This document shows positions 9,053-17,530 of a stretch of DNA of 26,296 nucleotides, piece after piece. Location: assembly GCA_003427395.1 (NCBI GenBank), contig BFEA01000539.1, forward strand, positions 715,653-741,948. Direction: 5' to 3'. Source of the DNA: Chara braunii (lineage: Eukaryota > Streptophyta > Charophyceae > Charales > Characeae). The notes under the pieces were generated by a model. That model did no database searches. It was given only the letters and a program-made list of their open reading frames with translations, and was not told where the DNA came from. The position numbers were made by a program, and so were the translations under genes. Numbering within the stretch: position 1 is the first letter of the stretch; the number at the start of each line of letters is the position of its first letter.

Positions 9053-9190
9053 ACACATGTTGTAAAACATTGCTAGTGGGTCCCCATCCCTGGGACCTTG
9101 TCCCACCTGCACCGTTGAGTAACACATGTTGTACAAAGCTGCTAGTGGGTCCCCACCCCTGGGACCTTGTCCCACCTGCACCGTTGAGTT
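9053..9190. repeat. 69-bp tandem duplication
   Basis: Units 9053-9121 and 9122-9190 both start ACACATGTTGTA, contain CTAGTGGGTCCCCA and TGGGACCTTGTCCCACCTGC, and end ACCGTTGAGT. Each unit has internal inverted pairs (GGTCCC/GGGACC and GTGGG/CCCAC). Related segments are at 8334-8386 and, more distantly, near 7234, 8504 and 8620. Confidence 0.85.
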
Positions 9191-9320
9191 GAGCCAACTC
9201 AACCGTGGCACATCATTTAATTTAGATGCCTTCTTTAATTCGCAAGAATGCCGTAATCTAATTTCTTAATACCGCGGATATATGTCCACTTTACTTTCTA
9301 TTTTTTAATGTAGAGGTTTG

Positions 9321-10309
9321 TGCAATGAACCCAGATCGTGAAGACACTTGTCAACAATGCAAGCCCAATAAATATCAACCTGCTGATGATTGCCAATAAT
9401 CATAATCGTGTCCAGATACAATGAGATGGGAAAAACATACACAGACCAAGGAGAGATGAGGGAGAATAGACTTAGAGGGAGAATAGAAGACAATGCCCAC
9501 TTCTCCTTCGGGCTCCCTCCTCGATCACCACCTCAGTAATCTATAATCTGAACGCGCATCTGAAGTTCTATCACAATGTACCACGTGGCACGTCAATCAG
9601 TCCTCATCAGCGAGCTGGAGCAATGTCGACCTCAAGATAACCAGGTACGTATCCACTATCGCCCCACAGTCATGATCTCCTCCCGAATGTTGTTGAAACA
9701 GAACAACAATTCCAGTCACGTAACCTCGCCTCGTCAGCATCAGTGATATACGTTGCAGCGGCCACGTCAGCGGCGGCGCGTGGCAGCTGCCACGTCAGCA
9801 TGCCCATAAGAGAATTGCAGGCCAGCCACCATATCGAGCCAGCATAGCGTCGCCGTAGTCCGCCCGTTTGCCAGCGTAGAGCCAGCCTCCAGCTAGCATT
9901 GCAAAGTCACGCTAGCGTCGTCGTCAACGCGTGAAGTCAACATTGATGTAAGACAGAATGTCCCCCAAAGCCAAGAGGTCAACGCTTATGTAGTGTTGAC
10001 GCGGGGTCTGGACCCCAGGTGCTGCATCCTTCAGCCGTCGAGATCTCAATACAAATGATGACCCAGATTGGCCTGAAACAGAATTCCCTGTGGGTCGTGG
10101 CCTTGATGCTGTCTGGGTACCTACGCACAACAAGTGAGTGTATCCGACCAAGGGCCTGGGCGTGGTACCTTTGACCTACAGTTAACTTAGACCCCTGACT
10201 TTCCAGGGGGCAGTGTGTGGTCACACTGCCTGGCGCAGACCGTGTTTGGCCTGCGTCGTCTGGGCACAGTTTTGGGGCCCCAGACTGCTGCGGAACACGG
10301 GTTACTACA
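9321..10309 (-). repeat. 3' LTR
   Basis: This LTR is downstream in the element's own orientation, 989 bp, and starts on the minus strand TGTAGTAACCCGTGTTCC. It is longer than its partner because it keeps 65 bp (10177-10241) that the other LTR has lost, plus a few bases near 10091. It contains three to four ACGTCA-type motifs (9589, 9771-9781, 9789-9799), and a CACGTG at 9582-9587. Confidence 0.92.
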
Positions 10310-10397
10310 TTCTTGCCAACCCATTTTCGAGTTCCATCGCAGAAATAATTAAGACCTTAACCCACGTTCATAAGCAGACACAATATCAAGAGCAGTT
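10310..10397 (-). other. 3' untranslated region and polypurine tract
   Basis: Between the last plausible gag stop and the 3' LTR lies a short non-coding stretch. Its LTR-proximal end on the minus strand is purine-rich (GAAAATGGGTTGGCAAGAA, just before the LTR's TGTAG), as expected for the plus-strand primer of an LTR retrotransposon. Confidence 0.55.
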
Positions 10398-12195
10398 TCA
10401 AGTAATTCTCTTTTTTAACCACAACTTCCCCTCGGTAATGCCAGAGTGCATTGGAAACGAGCGCGTTTTTTTCCTTACAGAATTTTTGGGTGACCCTCCC
10501 TTGGATGCCACGACAGTAATGACTTCCCCCTTCCTGGAGTCACTGCTACTATCATTTTCATTCCCACCTTCTATTTGTCACTTTTCCATAATGTCAACAT
10601 CGAAGACAACGAGGATGTGGTCCTGGCGCTTTTGTTGCCAGATAACTCGTTTTCCTCCGTCATACATCTTCCCCCCTCCTCCTCCAGACTTGACTACGGC
10701 TGGATATGAGTTTTTGACTTGAGGAATCATCTGCTCCCTTTGCAGAGCGAGGTCTTGAAATTGCCTATATTTATACTTTCCGAACTTTGTTTCGACCACC
10801 AAGTGTCCCCGGATGGGCTCATACAATGTGCGAGAGTAAATATACAACATTTGGCTGTCTTGCAGGTTCAATCCTAGAACCTGCAGCAATCGGTTGACTT
10901 CACAGGACAAAGCTTCGACCGGCGTCCAATGCTTTTGACCAATCATCGTTAATTGGTCAAACGACTTGTCCGCCGTCATCTTTTCTAGGAAACGATCCTT
11001 GATTTTGGCCAAGAACTGTTTCAGGGTCAATGCCTTTGCCCACTCACCGATATCTTCAAACTCGCGCTGCTGGCCTCGACCAACACCCATTGCTTGGCCT
11101 CACCTCCCATGCAAGAGATGGTGAACGCCACTTGGGACTCCGGCTCGGCCGGAGCAGTGCTTATATAGGTATGAATTTCAGCAATCCGCAGAGGCAATCT
11201 CTCATCTTTCTTGTTATTAAAAGTAAAAGGCAACTTCATTTTCACTTTTTCTTTCTTCTTTGGCTTCTCCGTTCCACACTTGTCTTGTCCGGAGTTGTCG
11301 AAGAAGAAGGAGACTTGAGAGAAGGAGTAGAATGAGAAGATTTAGGCGAAGAGGGAGATGGACTCAGCGGTCCATTCCCATTGGTTGACGTCTTAATTCT
11401 CGGACCAGTAGACTTAATGACATCTCCCATCCCTTCTTTCTTCTTTTCTCTTTCTTCTTCTGTTTCTTCTTCCTTACTTTCTAACTGGTTCTTTCCTTTC
11501 ACAATGTTTGTGATTGTTCTTAATCCTACAACAATCCCATCTAACCGAGTTTGTTGCTTGTCGATTTTCTATTCCAAAAAGGTAAGGTAAGTCATAATAT
11601 GAGATAACGAATGCGGCAAGTCTGTCTGCTCCCCACCTTCTATTCCCATTACTCGCCTAATCTCTCTTACTTTATGTTCCTTCCTTTGTTCTTGTTCTCT
11701 CCTTCTTGTCGGCTCTTCTTTCTTTCTATCTTCCGCAACCAGTGTTTCTTTCAGTTGTTGGATGTTTGCTTCAATCGTAGCCTCGGTCACTTCTGGTTTA
11801 ATATCACCTTTACGAGTCAGCTCCATCACTTCTTCCAATTGTTTTAATGCAAACTTGTCCAGTGCTTGACGACACTGGGCGACCAGTTTGGAGACCTCGG
11901 TCCCGGCTGCCACAACCTCCACAGCCGTAACAGCTTGGTTCAGACGGTCCTGAGCCGTCTTCAAATCAAATCTGTTTCGGATGTGTTGTTCGGCATCCGG
12001 TCCGGATAGACGCAATTCAGTCAACAATTGGTTCCACAAGGCTAACAGTTCTTGTTTCCTATTTTCGGCCTGCTTCCGAGTCTTAAGCTTGGAAGGTTCA
12101 TCACCCACGGAAGGCCTGATCAGAATAGCAAACAAAAACGTGGTTACAAACCTCGTCAGAATAGACATCTGCAAATGTTTCCAGAAGTGAGACAT
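10398..12195 (-). pseudogene. gag: Degraded gag of the LTR retrotransposon
   Basis: Gag forms the particle that packages element RNA. Reading starts at ATG 12195. About 208 codons follow, with an N-terminal hydrophobic stretch (residues about 10-30) and long charged coiled-coil helices (Lys/Glu/Gln-rich). A TAG at 11569-11571 interrupts the coiled coil, and the same frame resumes to 11242 through a Ser/Pro-rich linker. After a frame change, 11245-11027 resumes with KLPFTFNNKKDERLPLRIAE and GGEAKQWVL. After another change, 11090-10578 has the typical gag core F-x4-K-x3-F, A-D-x5-L, V-E-A-L-x2-E-x3-L and L-Y-x-Y-S-R-T-L. A TGA at 10578 is followed by same-frame coherent sequence to 10398. In another frame near 10600, CLRC followed by HYGKV suggests a collapsed zinc knuckle. 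It is not translatable as one protein. Confidence 0.82.
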
Positions 12196-13334
12196 TTTCG
12201 AAGGACAAAAATAAAAAAATTCGTCAGCCAGGTTGGTCTACCTCAAATAAACAAAAGAAAACAATTAATTTGATCGGTCACCTGAGCTGAAACAATCTTG
12301 AACAAAAAAGATTTCAATAAAATGGAATAGAAAGAAATAATTTCAATTCCCTCCTATCTAATCTGACTGTTGTTTTGTTTATTGTGTGTGATGACGTGCT
12401 ATATTTCAACCCAGGCCAGTGTGATCATCAACAACACACAAGTGATTACATAGACAAACAACACAACTTACGACAATAGGTAAGTCCGCCGACAACAAAC
12501 AGAACATCAATAGTTAGCGCCTTCCTTTTCTGATGCTGTGACTTCTGAAGTCCGATGTGATCACACACTCGATCTGACATCCAGCACTACAGTCACGCCA
12601 GTCTTCCAACCGTGCCGCCTTCGTCGTCGAAGTGTATCTTCCCACTTAGGCACGTTCGTGTCTGCCACGTGTCACCCCTGGCATGCCAACACAACAGCTC
12701 ATCGAGTTTGCCACGTCAGCACGTTACTCCAATCATCATCATTAGTGGGGGTACACGTCATTAGTGTATGCCTTGATCGTCCACGTCAGCCAGCCTGATC
12801 TCCTACAGCGATACCAGCACGTCGCGAGTCAATCATACAATGCCACGTCAGCTAGGTAATCGAACACCACGTCAGACAATGTCACGTCAGCTTGAAGCTC
12901 CTCACCATAATAGACGAGCGGTGAATCAACACTGCCACGTCAACATTCCTCAATAATCACTGCCAAGTCAGCAACGTATCCCGATCGCAAATGCGTTCGA
13001 TCCGGATCTGGATTGCAACGTGATCTTGACTGGAACAACTTCTTCAGTTTACCAATGCCACGTCAGCACCTGACGTGTGTCTCGAGCGCTTTTCCGCACT
13101 TGTCCACGTCAACACCTATTTCCAATGTAAGCGTCACCACTTGATAACGAGCGTGTTGGTTGTCGTCGGGATAACAGTACTGCACCTGTCTAGAGTCGCG
13201 TCTATAGACACGTGCGATATCAATCGCGATGCACACCGTTTCCTACTTATCTCGCCACCAGGCGCGCGCATGCGTCTTCGTCGTCGTCGTTCTTGTACAC
13301 ATCGTCTTTGTTGGTCACATCATCGGGAGTACAA
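12196..13334 (-). other. Long untranslated leader of the LTR retrotransposon
   Basis: About 1.14 kb between the primer-binding site and gag with no convincing coding sequence. The part at 12660-13115 is packed with GCCACGTCAGC-like motifs (annotated separately). The part nearest gag (12200-12530) is AT-rich. In LTR elements this interval usually holds dimerisation and packaging signals; here its role is inferred from position only. Confidence 0.7.
12664..13113 (-). promoter_or_regulatory. Cluster of ACGT-core (G-box/C-box hybrid) motifs
   Basis: Plus-strand matches to (G)CCACGTCA(G/A)C or close variants start at about 12664, 12710, 12753, 12781, 12842, 12867, 12881, 12933, 13058 and 13103, and TGACGTGT lies in the opposite sense near 13071. 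In element orientation they read GCTGACGTGGC. TGACGTGG is a classic binding site for plant bZIP factors. The same motif occurs in both LTRs. Binding is inferred; the array could also be a degenerate minisatellite or an RNA signal. Confidence 0.6.
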
Positions 13335-13345
13335 CTCTGATACCA
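13335..13345 (-). other. Primer-binding site (initiator Met tRNA type)
   Basis: The minus strand reads TGGTATCAGAG beginning 3 bases after the CA end of the 5' LTR. It matches the start of the common plant retrotransposon site TGGTATCAGAGC, complementary to the 3' end of initiator tRNA-Met. Complementarity stops after 11 bases. Confidence 0.85.
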
Positions 13346-13348
13346 AAT

Positions 13349-14266
13349 TGCAATGAACCAGGATCGTGAAGACACTTGTCAACAATGCAAGCCCTATAAA
13401 TATCAACCTGCTGATGATTGTCAATAATCATAATCGTGTCCGGACACAATGAGATGGGAAAAACATACACAGACCAAGGAGAGAGGAGGGATAATAGACT
13501 TAGAGGGAGAATAGAAGACAATGCCCACTTCTCCTTCGGGCTCCCTCCTCGATCACCCCCTCAGTAATCAATAATATGAACGCACATCTAAAGTTTTACC
13601 ACAATGTGCCACGTGGCACGTCAATCCGTCCTCATCAGCGAGCTGAAGCAATGTCGACCTCAAGATAACCAGGTATGTATCCACTATCGCCCCACAGTCA
13701 TGATCTCCTCTCAAATGTCGTTGAAACAGAACAACAATTTCGGTCATGTAACCTCGCCACGTCAGCATCAGTGATCTACGCGGCAGCGACCACATCAGCT
13801 GCGGCCTGTGGCAGCTAACACGTCAGCATGCCCATAAGACAATTGCAGGCCAGCCACCATGCCGAGCCAGCATAGCGTCACCGTAGTCCGCCCATTTGCC
13901 AGCGTAGAGCCAACATCCAGCTAGCGTTGCAGCGTCGCGCTAGTGTTCTCGTCAACGCATGAAGTCAACATTGACGCAAGACAGAATGTCCCCCAAAGCC
14001 AAGAGGTCAACGCTTATGTAGCGTTGACACGAGGTCTGGACCCGAGGTGCTGCATCCCTCAGCCGCAGAGATCTCAATGCAAATGACGGCCTATATTGGC
14101 CTGGAACAGAATTCCTTATGGCCTTGATGCTGTCTGTGTACCTGCGCACAACAAGTGAGTGTATTCGACCAAGGGCCTGGGCGCGGTACCTTTGACCGTG
14201 TTTGGCCTGCGTCGTCTGGGCGGAGTCTTGGGCCCCCCAGACGGATGCGGAACACAGGTTACTGCA
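13349..14266 (-). repeat. 5' LTR
   Basis: 918 bp, the transcription-initiating LTR in element orientation. It lacks the 65 bp present at 10177-10241 of the partner. The loss falls between two GACC tetramers, as in a microhomology-mediated deletion. It keeps CACGTG (13610-13615) and several ACGTCA motifs (13617, 13756, 13818). I did not identify a TATA box with confidence. Confidence 0.92.
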
Positions 14267-14448
14267 TTTGTGTTTTAATGTACGAGGGCATTCATGACCT
14301 CCTGCGCCAAAGGAGGAAGGTTCGTAGTTTCTGGCATATGGATTCGACGTTGCATACATGGGCTGCCCTGCGGATGTTCGATATCACCAAGGCTGCCAGT
14401 CCACATGAATATGGACAGTATTGCGGCCCCATACAGCCGATGACCTGA
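14267..14448 (+). other. Coding-like stretch at the retrotransposon insertion site
   Basis: Plus-strand codons from the target site to TGA at 14446-14448 read as about 58 residues of ordinary composition (LMYEGIHDLLRQRRK, then FWHMDSTLHTWAALRMFD). The pre-insertion sequence left of the element (9285-9316) is T-rich and ends in TAG, resembling a splice acceptor, and AT|GTAAGT at about 14457-14463 resembles a donor. This may be an exon split by the element, but a stop lies before the donor and the opposite strand is also open. Confidence 0.25.
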
Positions 14449-14661
14449 TGCAACACATGTAAGTGTGTGAAACAGGCTGCAATAGGCATCTCATAATACC
14501 CTAAATAGCAGATTACTGAAACGGTCTGGCACTGCCAATAATGACAACACACAAAAGAAAAAAACAACGATTGAGGCAATATAGGAGCGTTGAGCTAACT
14601 GAGATGGAAAAAGGAGACATCTATCTTCTTCACCTGAACATAACACATATTGCATTGTAAG
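14449..14661. other. Unassigned spacer
   Basis: I see nothing beyond the donor-like GTAAGT at its left edge. Composition becomes AT-rich toward the 29-bp repeat that follows. Confidence 0.4.
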
Positions 14662-14880
14662 CAAATACAACGCATAGGGTGCATTGTATTCAAATACAAC
14701 GCATAGGGTGCATTCTATTCAAATACAACACATATCATGTGGCATATGCCGTTGATACACGTTCTATTCGAATAACCCTAAATTTTGAATACAACGCATA
14801 TGCGTTTTATAACTTCTATTCAAATTTTTTAATTTTATTTTCAAAATTTGAAACTTGAATACAACACATATGCGTTATAT
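14662..14880. repeat. 29-bp repeat and palindromic AT-rich array
   Basis: Two full units (14662-14690 and 14691-14719) and the start of a third begin CAAATACAACGCATAGGGTG. Downstream, GAATACAACGCATATGCGTT contains the perfect palindrome AACGCATATGCGTT (14793-14806), and a near copy lies at 14857-14876. The recurring ATACAACGCA and its complement TGCGTTGTAT make the whole 220 bp self-complementary at many registers. Confidence 0.75.
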
Positions 14881-15160
14881 TCGGGAGAAGAAGGTAGTTC
14901 AACACGAATGGGCAAGGGTAGGGGGCATTGCAATAGAGAGATGCGGTTTATTCCGTGGTTTTGATGACAGAAAATAACCGATTTCAGAGAGCATAGCAAG
15001 ACAACTAAAATCAACCACACGATTTTCAGAACAGATCGCATCTCCTGCATCACGCGGTGTCACTCAGGGTTGGTTGAAAATCCAAGGAGGATCTGGTTGA
15101 ATGTTGCTAGTGGGACAGCATCCCTGTTCCTTTCTCCTTTTTATTTTGGTGAAAATATGG
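14881..15160. other. Unassigned spacer
   Basis: No gene is supported. GTTGCTAGTGGGACAGCATC (15105-15124) faintly resembles the GTGGGACC repeat family found near 8.3-9.2 kb. Confidence 0.35.
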
Positions 15161-15380
15161 AAAAAAACCTAGGTTACCAGTCGTCCGATGGCCGGACGTC
15201 TCGGCCGGACGTCTCCCCCATCCGTCCAGTAGGGGGGTTGTCGGGGATCCCGGACAACCACTTTTTGGCATTAATATAAAAAAAAAAATAAAAAAAATTA
15301 TGTCAGTGTTGCGCATGCCATAGAGACCCGCCATAAAAAAATTCAGAATTTTCTGAGCATTTGGTGATAGGGNGCTATTT

Positions 15381-15440
15381 GGGGNGGGGGGGGGGGGGTA
15401 CGAGGGGTTTTGGTGGGGATAGGAGGGGTATAGGTGGGGA
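15381..15440 (+). other. G-rich tract with quadruplex potential
   Basis: Five runs of four or more G (15381-15398, 15404-15407, 15414-15417, 15425-15428, 15436-15439) lie within 60 bases with loops of 5-8 bases. It sits inside the hAT-like element and includes an ambiguous base at 15385. Confidence 0.6.
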
Positions 15441-15563
15441 TTAGAAACTTTGAAGATTTTTATCTTTTTTCCTACTGGCTCAAATGAGCCAAAAATTTGG
15501 TGGCATACACCTTATGCAAGGTAGAAACCACATGATTTTTTTCAAAAAAATAAAAATAAATAA

Positions 15564-15589
15564 ATATATATATATATATATATATATAT
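15564..15589. repeat. (AT)n microsatellite
   Basis: A plain AT dinucleotide run inside the hAT-like element. Its length probably varies among copies. Confidence 0.95.
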
Positions 15590-15705
15590 TTTTGCGCTAG
15601 GTTGGACAACCCTTGTCCGGTCCGAGACCGTCCGACGTCCGACCAAACGTCCGGTCGGACAACCCAGGGGTCCCGGACGTCCGGTAAAACAACCTAGAAA
15701 AAAAC

Positions 15706-16195
15706 AGCATTTGTTTCCTTTTTTGGCATTTGTTTTGAAAATTTTATTCACTAAGACGGTGTCACACCGTAGAGTTACCTCCACTCTACAGCTATGAATC
15801 CCCACGGTCATGACCGCGGATTCAAACTCGGATAGCAGACGGGATCCCAACCGGTCGGGCGTAGCCGATAAATTGTCATGTTTTTTTTTTTTAATAATAA
15901 TATTAATAGACCAAGAAACAAAAAGGGGGTTGTAGGGTTTGAAAAGCCCTATGACCCCATTTTTCCATTTTAGGATTTTGATGGTTATTTGTTTTTTAAC
16001 GAAAAAGGAAAATACAAGTATTCCAATCAAAAAAAATGTAATAAAACAAGGAATTTATTTATTTTCTTATTTTTTTGGGATTGTTGGTGGGATAACATGG
16101 TGCACATGTTTCTTTGGTTCATTTTGTTACAAACAGATGCAAAGATAAAATGAAAAATAGATAATAAATTAATAATTAAATAAAAAAGCAAAGAC
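15706..16195. other. Unassigned AT-rich spacer
   Basis: No gene or element boundary is visible. GAATCCCCACGGTCATGACC near 15796 and surrounding bases are the only GC-rich part. Open frames across it are low-complexity or shadows. Confidence 0.4.
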
Positions 16196-16196
16196 T

Positions 16197-16225
16197 GATT
16201 GATTGATTGATTGATTGATTGATTA

Positions 16226-16258
<33 letters not shown>

Positions 16259-16284
16259 CTGTGATTGGTTGACTGATTGATTGA
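16197..16284. repeat. (GATT)n tetranucleotide repeat
   Basis: About 20 GATT units with occasional AATT or GACT variants. It is followed by an A-run, a (GT) run at 16320-16333, and a short ATCA/ATCC complement-sense array at 16375-16400. Confidence 0.92.
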
Positions 16285-16448
16285 TCCAAAAAAAAAAAGC
16301 GCACGAACGCATGTGTTTTTGTGTGTGTGTGTGCGCAGTGGGGGGGGCAAGGGTTTCGGAGATCCCTCCCCCACCAATCAATCAATCCATCCATCAATCA
16401 AAAAAAAAAAAAAAAGTAAAAAAAAGAAACAGTGGGTTTTTAACCTCT

Positions 16449-16635
16449 GTGTGTGTGTGTGTCTGTGCATGTGTGTGTGCATGTGTGTGCGTGTGTGTGT
16501 ATGTGCGTCTGCGCGCGCATGTGGGTGTATTTATGTGCGAGTGTGTGTCCGTATGTGTGTGAGTGTGTGTGTGCGCAGTGCGTGTGTGTTGTGTGTGTCT
16601 GCGTGTGTGTTTGTGCGCATGTGTGTGTGTGTGGG
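16449..16635. repeat. Imperfect (GT)n array
   Basis: Alternating purine-pyrimidine sequence dominated by TG, with TGCG and TGCA interruptions. All open frames here encode Val-Cys or Thr-His repeats and are not genes. Confidence 0.9.
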
Positions 16636-17530
16636 TACTCGCGCCGCTCATGCACCTGGTCCTGCTCCTTGCTATCCTCTTAGTGCGCACACGTGCGTGT
16701 ACGTGCGTGTACGCGGGTACTCGCGTCGTCCTATCCGTATCGAACGATGCATGAGCTTTTGCGTGTTCGCCCGCTCGCTCCTCATCCGACCTCGTTCGCT
16801 GATGCGCGCTGATGCGCACGAAGTCCCTCTCCTATCCTGAGCGCGCGAATATGCGCGCAGTTGCGCTCGCTGCGCGCTTCAAGCCCTTGTGGGCTGATGC
16901 GCGCTTAGCGCAACTATGTGCGCAGCCGTGTGCACAAGTCCTTCGGATCCATTCGCGCGGGTATGCGGGCGTCGTACGCTGATGCGCTCTCATACGTGCA
17001 AAGTTCTTCTCCTATCCCGATAGCGAGGACACGAGCGCAATGGTGCTCGCACCCTTTTGTGTGAGGATGCGCGCTTTTATGCGCGGATGTGTGCGGGCCA
17101 CCTTTTGGCCTGATCGCCCGGATGCGCGCACGGTTTTCTGCGCGCTTATGTGTGAGGGCATGCACGCGGCTTTTTGCGCGCTTGTGCGCGCGGCTGTGTG
17201 GGTGCCTTCCTCTAATTTGATCGCGCGGGTGCGCGCGTGGTTGATTTGCTCGTGCAGGGTGGTGGCATGTTGTTGATCGCTCGTGCGCTCGTTATCAGTG
17301 TATGGTCGCACCCCTGCGCGAGTGGCTATGGTGATCCCGATCCTGTTTGTGCACCGGTGCCCTTAGTCGTCTGCCCTATGCTCCTAAACGAGCGTGGGCA
17401 CTTACCTTCGTCTCACTATCCCAGACACGTGCGTCTCTCCCTAGCTTCCAACTTTTGCAGTGCGCCTGTAAGTGCGTGTGTCCGAAGTTTTTCCGATCTC
17501 CCCCTGTGCACCCGTATGTGCGCTTGTAAG
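16636..17530. repeat. GCGC-rich degenerate repeat region
   Basis: About 0.9 kb dense in TGCGCGC, GCGCGC and GTGCGC. A degenerate unit of about 180 bp is visible: 16799 onward (CTGATGCGCGC, TCTCCTATCCTGAG, GTTGCGCTCGC) recurs from 16979 (CTGATGCGCTC, TCTCCTATCCCGAT, GGTGCTCGC). CpG is abundant rather than depleted. I see no conserved protein in the several long open frames, which are by-products of the biased composition. Confidence 0.7.

Larger units (their letters stand above)
9321..14266 (-). mobile_element. Complete non-autonomous LTR retrotransposon with gag only (TR-GAG-like)
   Basis: Two direct repeats with TG...CA ends (9321-10309 and 13349-14266) flank a 3.04-kb interior. TTTG lies on both outer sides (9317-9320 and 14267-14270) as a 4-bp target duplication. 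The element runs on the minus strand. The primer-binding site TGGTATCAGAG is 3 bases inside the 5' LTR, and a purine-rich AAAATGGGTTGGCAAGAA stretch lies next to the 3' LTR. The interior encodes a degraded gag and nothing that looks like protease, reverse transcriptase, RNase H or integrase. This matches the TR-GAG class of plant elements, which depend on enzymes from relatives. I count about 18 substitutions in the first 310 aligned LTR bases (about 6%), so the insertion is not recent. Confidence 0.92.
15169..15697. mobile_element. hAT-like non-autonomous DNA transposon (529 bp)
   Basis: AAAAAAAC occurs at 15161-15168 and 15698-15705 as an 8-bp target duplication. The element starts CTAGGTTAC and ends ACAACCTAG, so short terminal inverted repeats (CTAGGTT) sit exactly inside the duplication. 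Both subterminal regions are crowded with CCGGACGT-type motifs in both orientations (15184-15230 and 15610-15683), as expected for transposase-binding sites. The interior has A/T runs, a G-rich tract with two ambiguous bases, and an (AT)n tract. There is no transposase gene. An 8-bp duplication plus subterminal motifs is the hAT pattern; the superfamily call is inferred. Confidence 0.78.

Noticed and set aside
13315-13521. Frame of 68 codons, repeated at 9305-9493, as a conserved small gene
   Set aside because: The two copies are the matching ends of the two LTRs, so the similarity is due to the LTR.
16277-16840. Plus- and minus-strand frames of up to 187 codons rich in Val-Cys or Thr-His
   Set aside because: They are produced by the GT/GCGC repeats, and several frames are open at once.
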